Source: Candidatus Latescibacterota bacterium (GTDB lineage: Bacteria > Latescibacterota > UBA2968 > UBA8231). From it: a DNA stretch of 64,000 nucleotides. This document shows positions 34,173 to 42,537 of this stretch, in pieces. Numbering within the stretch: position 1 is the first letter of the stretch; the number at the start of each line of letters is the position of its first letter. The stretch is from positions 6,923-70,922 of the forward strand of contig JAJEGS010000023.1 in assembly GCA_022819745.1 (NCBI GenBank), in the 5' to 3' direction. Below the pieces are notes generated by a model. The model searched no databases. It was given only the letters and a program-made list of their open reading frames with translations, and was not told where the DNA came from. Both the position numbers and the translations under genes were made by a program.

Positions 34173-35633
34173 ATGCGCATTGCAACAGCAGGTTTTTCTC
34201 ACGAGTCGAATTCGTTCTATTCGCAGCCGACGCAGGTGGAGGATTTCGGGGTCTGCGAAGGCGCGGATGTGATTAGCCAGTACGCGGGAACCTTCCACGA
34301 GATCGCCGGCTATATCGCCGGGGCCGAAGAGTTTGGCTATGAACTCTATCCGCTGCTAGCGACATCGGCGACTCCGGGCGGTCCGGTGACCGCGGACACG
34401 TACGAGCACTTTGTCGGGCGCATCCTCAGCGGATTGGAGGCGGCTCCCAAGCTCGACGGGGTGCTGTTGGCGCTGCACGGGGCCATGGTCGCCGAGGGGT
34501 TTCCCCAAGCCGACGGCGAGACTGTGCGCCGGGTGCGCGCGCTGGTGGGCGACTTGCCCATTGTCGTGACCCACGACTACCACGCTAATGTGCCTCCAGA
34601 ACTGGTGGACGCGGCCGATTCCTTGATCATCTACAAGACCAATCCCCACATTGACCAGCGGGAACGAGGCTTGCAGGCTGCGTCCATTCTGACGCGGCAG
34701 ATTCGGGGCGAAGTTCAGCCCAAGATGGCGCTGGTCAAACCAGAGGTACTCTTCAACATTTACTTCCACAACACGAGTGTCGCGCCCATGCAGCCGCTGA
34801 TGCAGGCGGCGATTGAGTTGGAATCCCAAGCGGGGATCCTCGGGTGCAGTATTGCCGGAGGTTATCAATACGCGGACGTGCCTTATATGGGGCCGGCGAT
34901 TGTGGTGATTGCCAATGGCGACGAAGAAACGGCGCGGCGCGAGGCCGAGCGGTTGGGTGAGCAGATGTGGGCCAGCCGCGACCAGCTAAAGCCCTCGGTG
35001 CCCGATCCGGCCGAGGCCGTGCGGTTGGCGTTGGCGAGCGAGGAGACGCCCGTGTGCCTGCTCGACATGGGCGACAATATCGGCGGCGGTTCGTCCGGGG
35101 ATTCGACGTTTGTGTTGGAGCAATTGCTCGCGCAGGGAGCCGACGGCTGGGTGGTGTCGGTCTGGGACGTCGAAAGCGCGCAGGCGTGCTTTGCCGCTGG
35201 CGTCGGCGGGCAGGTTCAGCTTCGCGTGGGCGGCAAGACCGACGACATGCACGGGCCGACCTTGGAAATCGCCGGGCGGGTGCGGACGCTGCACGATGGC
35301 TCGTACGAAGAGCGCGAGCGCCGGCACGGTGGGGGCCGCTATTTCAATCAGGGGCCGACCGCGGTTGTACAGGTCGAACAGGCCGGGAGCAAAGGGCTGC
35401 TCTTGCTCAATAGCGAGCGCTCCTGTCCCAACAGCATTCACCAGATTACCTGCGCGGGGATCCAGCCCGAGCACCAGCGGATTTTGGTGGCCAAGGGTGC
35501 GGTAGCGCCTAGAGCGGCGTACGAGCCGGTGTGCAGTCGTCTAATCGAGGTGGCTTCGGGTGGAGCGACGGCGATTGATCGGCCCGCCGATGATTACCAG
35601 CTAGCGCGTAAATCGCTTTATGAGTGGCGTTGA
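34173..35633 (+). CDS. M81 family metallopeptidase (MlrC-like)
   Basis: 486 residues. The start MRIATAGFSHESNSF, HDYHANVPPELVDAAD, YKTNPHID and the later LLDMGDNIGGGSSGD are hallmarks of the MlrC family, named for microcystin-degrading MlrC. Conserved His/Asp (the HDYHAN and NPHID stretches) bind zinc. Most homologues are encoded with ABC peptide importers and probably cleave small or modified peptides. AAAGGTGAT precedes the ATG. It is divergent from selD with an 80-base gap. Confidence 0.87.
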   Translation: MRIATAGFSHESNSFYSQPTQVEDFGVCEGADVISQYAGTFHEIAGYIAGAEEFGYELYPLLATSATPGGPVTADTYEHFVGRILSGLEAAPKLDGVLLALHGAMVAEGFPQADGETVRRVRALVGDLPIVVTHDYHANVPPELVDAADSLIIYKTNPHIDQRERGLQAASILTRQIRGEVQPKMALVKPEVLFNIYFHNTSVAPMQPLMQAAIELESQAGILGCSIAGGYQYADVPYMGPAIVVIANGDEETARREAERLGEQMWASRDQLKPSVPDPAEAVRLALASEETPVCLLDMGDNIGGGSSGDSTFVLEQLLAQGADGWVVSVWDVESAQACFAAGVGGQVQLRVGGKTDDMHGPTLEIAGRVRTLHDGSYEERERRHGGGRYFNQGPTAVVQVEQAGSKGLLLLNSERSCPNSIHQITCAGIQPEHQRILVAKGAVAPRAAYEPVCSRLIEVASGGATAIDRPADDYQLARKSLYEWR

Positions 35634-35711
35634 CAGGCGGGAGGGGGGCGGCTAGCTTAGGCCACCTTTAGGATTCGACTAGGATGACAAACCCATAGGA
35701 GGAGAATTGTC

Positions 35712-36737
35712 ATGACGCTTCGCATCGGCCTAATCGGCGCGGGGGCCAATACCCGCCTACAGCACATTCCCGGTTTTCAGGGTATTGACGGAGTTGAAAT
35801 AACCTCGGTCTGCAACCGCTCGCGCGAATCGGGTCAACGGATCGCCGATGAGTACGGGATCTCACAGGTCTTTGAGGACTGGCGGGCGCTGATTGCAAGC
35901 GACGATGTCGATGCGATCTGCATCGGCACGTGGCCCTATATGCACTGTCCGATGACGCTGGCTGGGCTTGAAGCGGGCAAGCACGTGCTGACCGAGGCGC
36001 GGATGTGCATGAATTTGGCTGAGGCGCGGCAGATGTACGCGGCCTCGCAGCAAACGGACAAGGTGACGATGATCGTGCCGGCACCTTTCTACTTGTCGGC
36101 CGAGCCGCTCTTGCTCGACAAGCTGCACAGCGGTTTTTTCGGCGACTTTTTGGAAATTCACTTCACTGGCCTCTCCGGCGGCTACGCCCCGGACGCGCCG
36201 CTGCACTGGCGGCAGCGCCGCGATCTGTCGGGCAACAACATCATGGCGATGGGCATTGGCAACGAGACCGTGCGGCGCTATGCTGGGCACGAGAAGGCCG
36301 TGATAGCCTACGGTAAGACGTTTACGACCGAGCGGCTCGACGAGGAGACGGGGGAGAAGGCACCAGCCGATGTGCCGGAGAGCTTGGGCATTGTCGCCGA
36401 GCTGGAAAGCGGCGCGACAGCCGTCTATCACTTGAGCAGCGTCGCGCGCTTAGGCCCTGCCTTTGGCTTTGCCTTTTACGGCACCAAAGGCTCGTTTAAG
36501 ATGGACGAGAGTGGGGTATGGATAGCCGGCGAGGGCGACGACGAGTTTCAGTCCTTCGACATCCCCGAGCATCCGCGCGACGGCTGGCAGGTAGAAGAGG
36601 ACTTTGTCGATGCCATCCGCGACGGCCGGCCCGTGACCCACACCAGCTTTGCCGACGGCGTCAAGTACATGGAGTTTACCGAGGCCGTGCAGATTAGTAT
36701 GGCGGAAGGGCGGCGGGTGGAATTGCCGCTTGATTGA
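35712..36737 (+). CDS. Gfo/Idh/MocA family protein lacking the EKP lysine
   Basis: 341 residues. Rossmann motif GLIGAGANT (residues 6-14) and the C-terminal GFYGTKGSF-like alpha/beta domain (AFYGTKGSF) are intact. Where the family has the catalytic E-K-P, this protein has E95-A-R (VLTEARMCMN), so the usual proton-relay Lys is missing. The companion at 7425 keeps it. It may act through another base, or bind a sugar or nucleotide without oxidising it. AGGAGGAG lies upstream of the ATG. Followed by a strong terminator. Confidence 0.82.
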   Translation: MTLRIGLIGAGANTRLQHIPGFQGIDGVEITSVCNRSRESGQRIADEYGISQVFEDWRALIASDDVDAICIGTWPYMHCPMTLAGLEAGKHVLTEARMCMNLAEARQMYAASQQTDKVTMIVPAPFYLSAEPLLLDKLHSGFFGDFLEIHFTGLSGGYAPDAPLHWRQRRDLSGNNIMAMGIGNETVRRYAGHEKAVIAYGKTFTTERLDEETGEKAPADVPESLGIVAELESGATAVYHLSSVARLGPAFGFAFYGTKGSFKMDESGVWIAGEGDDEFQSFDIPEHPRDGWQVEEDFVDAIRDGRPVTHTSFADGVKYMEFTEAVQISMAEGRRVELPLD

Positions 36738-36760
36738 TGGCGCAAAAAATGGGTAAGGAG

Positions 36761-36794
36761 AAGCGGCTGGGGCTTTTGCCTCGGCCGCTTTTTT
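36761..36794 (+). terminator. Rho-independent terminator after the Gfo/Idh gene
   Basis: A 13-bp stem (36761-36773 with 36778-36790, two G-U type pairs, TTTT loop) followed by TTTT at 36791-36794. It ends just before the convergent channel gene stop. No T-run on the opposite strand, so it acts on plus-strand transcripts. Confidence 0.85.
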
Positions 36795-37584
36795 ATTCGT
36801 CGAGCAGTTCGCCGCAGTGCGGGCAACGGCGCTCTGGGTCTTCTGACCGATGAGCCGCTAGGGCGTCGACAAATCCCGCGCCGAGCAGGCCGGCCGGCAG
36901 CGCGAACATGCCGATTCCCAAGATGGCGATGACCGCGGCGATGGTCTGGCCGAGGGCGGTGATCGGATAGGTGTCGCCGTAGCCGACCGTGGTCAAGGTG
37001 ACGATGCTCCACCACATGGTGGCCGGGATGCTGGTAAAGACCTCGGGCTGGTCCTCGTGCTCGACGAGGTACATCAGCGACGAGGACAGGGCCAACAGGA
37101 TCAGGAGCACTAAGAAGATGCTGACGAGCTCTTCTTTGCGATCGGCAATGACGTGGCCGAGCAAGCGCAGGGCGCGGAAGTAGCGCACCAGTTTGAGGAC
37201 GCGGAAAATGCGGATCACGCGGATCACGCGGATAAAGCGCGCATCTACGGTCGGAGGCGGCAGGAGCAAGGGGAGGATGGCGAGGAAGTCGATGATGGCC
37301 AGAGGTGTCAAGGCAAAGCGGATGCGCCCGGTCACGGGCCGCGAAAACCTCGGGTTGGCGGTAATGGCCCACAGGCGTATCAGGTATTCAATCGCGAACA
37401 CGGTTAGCGAGAAATCCTCAAAAAGTTCAAAAGCGGCGCGATTGAGGTTGTAGATCGGCTCGACGGTTTCGAGGATCAGGGCGACGATGTTGAGCAAGAT
37501 CAGGACGATAATGGCCACATCGACGAAGCGCCCCGGCTCATAGTCTGGCTCGATAAAGTGATAGACGCGCTCTCGGATACTCAT
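36793..37584 (-). CDS. Voltage-gated-like potassium channel
   Basis: 263 residues from the ATG at 37584. Six transmembrane segments: S1 near 22-40, S4 with regularly spaced Arg (RFIRVIRVIRIFRVLKLVR, 117-135), pore loop and selectivity filter T199-VGYGD204, then S6. This is the KvAP-like architecture. The extreme C-terminus has a short zinc-ribbon-like CPHCGELL, which is unusual. The start lies 4 bases after the FAD-oxidoreductase stop, so it is the last gene of the phosphonate cluster transcript, without an obvious functional link. Confidence 0.88.
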   Translation of the reverse strand: MSIRERVYHFIEPDYEPGRFVDVAIIVLILLNIVALILETVEPIYNLNRAAFELFEDFSLTVFAIEYLIRLWAITANPRFSRPVTGRIRFALTPLAIIDFLAILPLLLPPPTVDARFIRVIRVIRIFRVLKLVRYFRALRLLGHVIADRKEELVSIFLVLLILLALSSSLMYLVEHEDQPEVFTSIPATMWWSIVTLTTVGYGDTYPITALGQTIAAVIAILGIGMFALPAGLLGAGFVDALAAHRSEDPERRCPHCGELLDE

Positions 37585-37588
37585 GTGC

Positions 37589-38722
37589 TTACTCCCACTC
37601 GGCGAAGACCTCCTCGGCCAGCCCAAAAGCAGTGGTCATGCCGTTGCCGCCGATGCCGTTGACGATGGTTACGCCACGGGCTGGCTCGGCGATGAAAGTG
37701 GCTTGCTCAGGGTGTTTGGCGTAGATGCCGTGCCAGCGCTGGGCGATGTGCAGGGCTGGAGCGGCGAGGAAGGTCTGGAGATAGTCGAGAATTAGCCGGT
37801 CGATTGCGGGGTTGTCAAACGGATTGACGACCCAGTCGTACTCGTGCGAGTCGCCGATGACGATTTCGCCGAGGCCGTTTTGCGAGGCCATGACGTGGAT
37901 GCCCCACTGGTCGAATTCGGGGCGCTCGGCGGCGATGCGCTGGGTGTAGGCGGCCAGCGTTTGGCACTGCTTGAAGGCGGCGTAGTGGCGCAAGGTCAAC
38001 CCGGCGGCGAGCATCGGCCCAAGGCGCCAGTTGCCGGGCTGGGGCGCGGTGCGCATCATCTGCAACTTGCAGCGGGTGAGTCCGCTGTTGGCAAATAGTT
38101 GGGGATAGAGCGATTCAAAGTCGGTGCCGCTGCAGACGATGGCGCGGTCAACGGACCAAGTCTCCGCTGGCGTGTGGATTCGGGGGAGGTCGATGTGGTG
38201 GACTGGGGTGGAGAAGCGGAGGGCTACGCCGTACTCACGCGCTAGGTAGGCCGGTAGCGCGGCGATGGCTTCGCGGGGATCGACGCAGAGTTCGGTTGAG
38301 CTCCAGAGGCCGCCTTTGAGTCCAGCGGGCTGCACGGCGTGGCTGCGAGCCAGTACGGCGTCCCGGTCGAGCAATTCGACCGAGTAGCCGAGGGCTGGAG
38401 CGCGGTCGGCAAACTCCGCCAACACAGCGCACTCGTCGTCGGCATAAGCTAGGTGCAAGGACCCGGTCTGGGCGCACCAGATGCCCGCTTTGGGGGCGAG
38501 GTCGAGCCATAGCCGGCGCGTGCGGAGGGCTCGTTGGTGAATGAGACCGGGGGCTTGGCCGATGGGCCAGATCATGCCGAAGTTGCGGATAGAGGCCCCT
38601 TGGGCTTGGGGAGTGCGCTCGAAGAGGACGACGCGGTGGCCGCGCTTGGCCGCGGCAAGGGCGTGGGCCAAGCCGACGATGCCAGCGCCGACTACGGCGA
38701 TATCCGCTTTGAGGTCGGGCAT
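37589..38722 (-). CDS. FAD-dependent oxidoreductase, phosphonate-catabolism-associated (TIGR03364-like)
   Basis: 377 residues of the D-amino-acid-oxidase/glycine-oxidase fold. The N-terminal VVGAGIVGLAHALAAAKRGHRV binds FAD, and IRNFGMIWPIGQAPG and the late GIGGNGMTTAFGLAEEV fit the TIGR03364 group, which occurs beside phosphonate-degradation genes and probably oxidises an amino- or methylamino-alkylphosphonate. Clustering with phosphonoacetate hydrolase supports this. The ATG sits one base from a MITE-like element, and the only ribosome-site-like AGGA comes from the end of that element. Confidence 0.8.
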   Translation of the reverse strand: MPDLKADIAVVGAGIVGLAHALAAAKRGHRVVLFERTPQAQGASIRNFGMIWPIGQAPGLIHQRALRTRRLWLDLAPKAGIWCAQTGSLHLAYADDECAVLAEFADRAPALGYSVELLDRDAVLARSHAVQPAGLKGGLWSSTELCVDPREAIAALPAYLAREYGVALRFSTPVHHIDLPRIHTPAETWSVDRAIVCSGTDFESLYPQLFANSGLTRCKLQMMRTAPQPGNWRLGPMLAAGLTLRHYAAFKQCQTLAAYTQRIAAERPEFDQWGIHVMASQNGLGEIVIGDSHEYDWVVNPFDNPAIDRLILDYLQTFLAAPALHIAQRWHGIYAKHPEQATFIAEPARGVTIVNGIGGNGMTTAFGLAEEVFAEWE

Positions 38723-38723
38723 A

Positions 38724-38821
38724 TAGCAATCCTACATCAGCAAGATGATCCGCAGATGGACGCAGATGGACGCAGAATGGGATACATAAGACGATCTACT
38801 GCTAATTATTCCGCATTGCTA
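38724..38821. repeat. MITE-like element inside the phosphonate cluster
   Basis: TAGCAATCC at 38724-38732 and GCATTGCTA at 38813-38821 (8 of 9 inverted). Inside are ATCCGCAGATGGACGCAGAT-type 10-bp units and a GACGATC motif shared with the 7341 copy. It fills most of the 142-base gap between phosphonoacetate hydrolase and the FAD oxidoreductase. Confidence 0.65.
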
Positions 38822-38864
38822 GAGCAGGGTTGGCGGTAGATGTGTAAGGTGCGAAGAGGGTTCA

Positions 38865-40082
38865 TCAGGCTAAGACTCCATTGCAAAGAAAGTCGAAAAG
38901 ATCCCAGTTGCGCGCTCGGCCCGAGGCCAACAACTCGGTGTATTCGTCGGTTAGCGGTCTATTGCAGATCATGGGCACCACTCCTTCGTGCAGACCGCCG
39001 TGCGAGCGCAGGCCCTCGGCGACGTCGGCGAGTTCGTGCCAGTCGGGGGTGCGGCCGAGGACGGTATCTCGGTCGGCGAGGACGACTAGTTCGCCGATGC
39101 GGTCGGGGGGGAGTTGATAGGTGGCGGCTGCTTGCTCGCGGCTGAGCACCTGTTCGACGCCGGGCATGGCGCGAAGGATTGCAGTGGCTCGTGCGGTGTG
39201 CGCGTCGTCGAGATAGACGGTGGCGTAGGAGCCCAGCGCGCCGTGGTGGACGACATAGGGGTCGGTGATGGGCAGGATGACTCTCGCTTCGGCGATGCCA
39301 GCGGCGACGAGTTGGGTCTCGATAAACTGCACCTTGGGGGCACCGTCGGCGTTGGTTTTGGCGTTCATGCCGTGGTCGGCGGTAATGCCCAAGATAATGT
39401 CCTGAGCGTCGAGCGCGCCGATAAAGCGGTCGAGGCGGGCGTAGAAGGCGTTGGCTTCCGGCTCGCCGGGTGCCCACTTGTGCTGGACGAAATCGGTGGT
39501 CGAAAGGTAGAGCAGGTCGAGGTCGTAGCGTTCGAGGAGACGCGCGCCAGCCTTGATGCAGTACACGCTGGCTTCGGGATCGTAGATGCTAGGGTTTTCT
39601 CGGCCGACTAGGTCGAGGACGTCGGCGATGCTGTGGGTGGATGGCGCGGCTTCGTGCGCTTTTTCGACGGAGAAATTGATGCCTTGCCAGCCGTGGGCCA
39701 AAAGCAGGCGCAGCTTGTCTTTGGTGGTGATGGCGGCGACTTGTTGGCCGGCTTGATGGAAGGCGGCGAGGATCGTTGGGGCGCGCAGGAAGCAGGGATC
39801 GTTCATCATCACTTCCTCAGCGGCATCTAGGTCGTAGTAGAAGTTGCCGGGAATGCCGTTTATGGCCGGCGGCGCACCGGTGATGATGGCGACGTTGTTG
39901 GGATTGGTGAAAGAGGGAATGACGGTGTTTACTTGGCCGTGGACGCCGCGCTCGATGATCGAACGGAGATTGGGCATCTGAGCGGCGGCTTCGTCGAGGT
40001 AGGCTTGGGAGCAGCCGTCGAGGCAGATGCCGACGATGGCTTTGTCGCGCGGGCGATAGCCCCGGTCATTGACTTGAATCAT
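38865..40082 (-). CDS. phnA: Phosphonoacetate hydrolase
   Basis: 405 residues, alkaline-phosphatase superfamily. The nucleophile motif P-S-F-T59-N-P-N-N (VIPSFTNPNNVAIITGAPP), the metal ligand D22 (ICLDGCS), STTDFVQHKWAPGE and ITADHGMN with a late HGGLHEG match phosphonoacetate hydrolase (TIGR02335), which splits phosphonoacetate into acetate and phosphate using zinc. It overlaps the upstream alcohol dehydrogenase by four bases (ATGA). The final stop is before a MITE-like element. The associated phosphonoacetaldehyde dehydrogenase and phosphonate transporter were not found in this window. Confidence 0.88.
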   Translation of the reverse strand: MIQVNDRGYRPRDKAIVGICLDGCSQAYLDEAAAQMPNLRSIIERGVHGQVNTVIPSFTNPNNVAIITGAPPAINGIPGNFYYDLDAAEEVMMNDPCFLRAPTILAAFHQAGQQVAAITTKDKLRLLLAHGWQGINFSVEKAHEAAPSTHSIADVLDLVGRENPSIYDPEASVYCIKAGARLLERYDLDLLYLSTTDFVQHKWAPGEPEANAFYARLDRFIGALDAQDIILGITADHGMNAKTNADGAPKVQFIETQLVAAGIAEARVILPITDPYVVHHGALGSYATVYLDDAHTARATAILRAMPGVEQVLSREQAAATYQLPPDRIGELVVLADRDTVLGRTPDWHELADVAEGLRSHGGLHEGVVPMICNRPLTDEYTELLASGRARNWDLFDFLCNGVLA

Positions 40083-41104
40083 GCGCTAGGAGCAACGGCG
40101 ACGCGGATGTGCTGACGGGTTTCGGCCAAGGCGATGGCTTGCTCTAACTCGGCGAGGGCAAAGGGGTCGCTGACCAGCGACGAGTACGGATAGCGGTCGG
40201 CGGTGCGGGCGAGAAAGGCGAGCGCCTCGTCGAGATGGTGCGGGCTGTAGTTGTGGACGCCGCGGATCGTCAGGCATTTGCGGATGACCTGCTCGCCGGT
40301 CAGCTCTAGCCGGGTGTTGGGGTGGACCATGCCGACGAAGACGTAGCTGCCGCCCGGGCGCAGGGCTGCGACCCCCGAGGGAATCAAGTCCGCGTTGCCA
40401 GCGACTTCAAAAACAGCGTCGAGTCCTTCCGGTGGCGAATCGGTCACGGGTATAGCGCCGAATTCAGTGGACAGCGCTCGGCGGTCCGCGTCGATGTCGG
40501 TGCAGTAGATTTGCTCGATGCCGCGCTCGGCGAGCAGGGCACACGTATAGAGGCCGAGCAGACCGGCACCCTGGACCAGAACCTTGTTGCAGGAGGTGGG
40601 TAGCACCGCGATGGCGTTGACCGCAGTGGCCAAGGCACAGTTGGCTGGGGCGACTGTGGAGTCGGGCAAGTGGTCTGCTGCTTTGGCGATGTGCGTGCCG
40701 GGTCTAATGAGTAGATGCGTGGCGTAACAGCCGTTGAGGCCGCTGCCGTCGGTGAGCGTGGCGTGGCCGTACTTAAAGAGCGCGTCGCATTTTTCCGGCA
40801 GGCGATGTTCGGTGCAGGGCAAACAGGTACCGCAACTGTCGGCGATGGTCCAGCTTACGCGGTCGCCCAGCGAGAAGCCGGGGCGCTGCGAGGCGACGAT
40901 GCGGCCGACGGCCTCGTGTCCGAGGATCAGGGGTGTAGGCTCCGTGCGCAGGCCGGACAGCGTATGGAGGTCGGAGCCGCAGATCGTGGCTAGGCCGATC
41001 TCGACGAGCACTTCGCCGGGTGCGAGTGAGTCGGGTAGAGGAAGATTTTCGCAGCGGAGCGGATGGCCTAGGCCGTCGAATATCTGTGCGGAGGCCGTGG
41101 GCAT
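40079..41104 (-). CDS. Phosphonate-catabolism-associated alcohol dehydrogenase (TIGR03366-like)
   Basis: 341 residues, zinc-dependent medium-chain dehydrogenase. The catalytic zinc site is in ATICGSDLHT with GHEAVG; the structural zinc site SCGTCLPCTEHRLPEKC has four Cys; cofactor binding is near VLVQGAGLLGLYTC. The group TIGR03366 is annotated as phosphonate-catabolism-associated and usually sits near phn genes, as here. It may oxidise a hydroxyalkylphosphonate toward the aldehyde. The ATG at 41104 is 2 bases after the upstream stop; a longer frame into the upstream gene is rejected. Confidence 0.83.
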   Translation of the reverse strand: MPTASAQIFDGLGHPLRCENLPLPDSLAPGEVLVEIGLATICGSDLHTLSGLRTEPTPLILGHEAVGRIVASQRPGFSLGDRVSWTIADSCGTCLPCTEHRLPEKCDALFKYGHATLTDGSGLNGCYATHLLIRPGTHIAKAADHLPDSTVAPANCALATAVNAIAVLPTSCNKVLVQGAGLLGLYTCALLAERGIEQIYCTDIDADRRALSTEFGAIPVTDSPPEGLDAVFEVAGNADLIPSGVAALRPGGSYVFVGMVHPNTRLELTGEQVIRKCLTIRGVHNYSPHHLDEALAFLARTADRYPYSSLVSDPFALAELEQAIALAETRQHIRVAVAPSA

Positions 41105-41106
41105 GG

Positions 41107-41841
41107 CTAGCCTTGCGGCTTGCGCCAGTAACCCTCTAACAGGTCTTGCGACACCCAGCCCAACAGCCGTCGGGCCTTGGCGTTGCTGTAGCGGCCATGG
41201 GGCGTGTCCGTGGTGATGTGGAAGATCTCGCAGCGCGAAGGCAGGGACGCCAAATCTACCTCTAGGCACTTTTGCAGGGCGCGGGCGGCGTCGGGAAAGG
41301 TGACGGAAAAGGGATTGGTGCCGCTGCCGAGTTGCTCGGCGGACGGCTCGGCGTCGCGAAAGCTCAAAAAGAGGGTAGTGAGCACGTGGATGGGATGGTT
41401 GGCGGCGAAGACGCGGCAAATCTCTTGACCGAGCGATTTGCTGTGCGCGTAGAGGCCGACTCCCGAATGCAGGGGGACTTCCTCGTTGATGTCGAAGTCG
41501 TAGTGCTCGTACGAGGGCCCGGCTTGGGTGAAGTGGGGTCCGGTGTTGACGAAGCGGGAGTGGCCGTTCTCGACCGCGGCGAGGATGCCGTTGTACGTGC
41601 CAGTGGTATTGACGTCAAAGGCGATCTTGCGGTCGGGGCGCAGGACCGAGCAGTTGATGGTTACATCGGTGCCCTCGGTGGCGCGGCGCACTTGGTCGAG
41701 GTCGGAGACATCGACCTGCATGGTCTCGTGCGGGCTGTCGATGGGCACGATGTCGGTGATGCGCAACTCGTAGGTGTCTTGGAGCTGTTTGACCACGTGC
41801 GGGCCGAGAAAGCCGTTGCCGCCTAGGAGCAAAACTTTCAT
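41107..41841 (-). CDS. NAD-dependent epimerase/dehydratase family protein
   Basis: 244 residues. LLLGGNGFLGPHV (residues 4-16) is the NAD-binding GxxGxxG of extended SDRs. The catalytic Tyr/Lys pair is YAHSK (GLYAHSKSLG). The protein is shorter than classical epimerases. It overlaps the next upstream gene by ATGA and precedes the alcohol dehydrogenase by 2 bases, so it belongs to the phosphonate operon. The reaction is unknown. Confidence 0.75.
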   Translation of the reverse strand: MKVLLLGGNGFLGPHVVKQLQDTYELRITDIVPIDSPHETMQVDVSDLDQVRRATEGTDVTINCSVLRPDRKIAFDVNTTGTYNGILAAVENGHSRFVNTGPHFTQAGPSYEHYDFDINEEVPLHSGVGLYAHSKSLGQEICRVFAANHPIHVLTTLFLSFRDAEPSAEQLGSGTNPFSVTFPDAARALQKCLEVDLASLPSRCEIFHITTDTPHGRYSNAKARRLLGWVSQDLLEGYWRKPQG

Positions 41842-42533
41842 GGGTTGGCCTCAAAGTTGTATTGGGGATCAAACGCTAGGTGGCTCTTGGCGCGCTCGAC
41901 GGAGAAGCGGGCGCGTGTTGTCGCAGACTGGATGTGGATGGCGCTGTACTGGCCGGAAGGCCCTTTTTGCACAATCTGAGCCACGGCTTGGGCGGCGTCG
42001 CGCTCGTCGAGCCACATGGGATCGTAGGGCTGGTCGGAGACTTCTTCGGCGCGGACGAGGTGGCCAAGTCGGGCAATGGTGATGTGGAGTTCGTGGCTGT
42101 GGGCAAATTCGCGGGCCGTAAACTCAGCTAGGTGAGCGCCGAGAATGGCTGGGGAGCAGGAGGGCAGCGGCTTCCAGGTCTCGTCAACGGTGAGGTCTTC
42201 TTCGTACGGGGCGAAAAGGTCGAGTGTGCTCACGAGGATGGCGTGTTCGACCTGCGCGGCGGCCGCGGCTAGGAGCAGATTGTACGTGCCGCGCGTATTG
42301 CGGTCCAGCCAAGTGTTTTCGCCGTCGCCGTCGCCGTCGCGCGGCGCGTAGGCGAGGTGGACGACGGCGTCGATGTCTTTGACGAGTGCGTCGGTCTCTG
42401 GGCCGTGCCCTAGATCGCACTGGATCCCGAATCTAGGCTCGGGGTCGGTCAAGCGCAGTTGGTGTGCGTCGCCGAGGCCATCGGCTAGGGCTTGGCCGAG
42501 CGAGGTAGCGGCGTTGGTAATGAGTACGCGCAT
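41838..42533 (-). CDS. NAD(P)-dependent epimerase/dehydratase family protein, short
   Basis: 231 residues, paralogous in layout to the gene downstream. N-terminal LITNAATSLGQALADGLG is a degenerate NAD-binding loop (GxxGxxG is weak), and HLAYAPRD follows. The Tyr/Lys pair is not evident where YxxxK is expected (LGAHLAEFTAREFAHSH), so catalysis is doubtful. First gene of the minus-strand phosphonate cluster, 4 bases downstream of the IMP dehydrogenase stop. Confidence 0.65.
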   Translation of the reverse strand: MRVLITNAATSLGQALADGLGDAHQLRLTDPEPRFGIQCDLGHGPETDALVKDIDAVVHLAYAPRDGDGDGENTWLDRNTRGTYNLLLAAAAAQVEHAILVSTLDLFAPYEEDLTVDETWKPLPSCSPAILGAHLAEFTAREFAHSHELHITIARLGHLVRAEEVSDQPYDPMWLDERDAAQAVAQIVQKGPSGQYSAIHIQSATTRARFSVERAKSHLAFDPQYNFEANP

Positions 42534-42537
42534 AGCC

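Noticed and set aside
36761..36795. Bidirectional terminator for the channel gene
   Set aside because: The minus-strand side lacks a T-run after the stem.
40079..41419. Alcohol dehydrogenase with a 105-residue N-terminal extension
   Set aside because: The extension lies within the upstream epimerase gene and has no recognisable domain.
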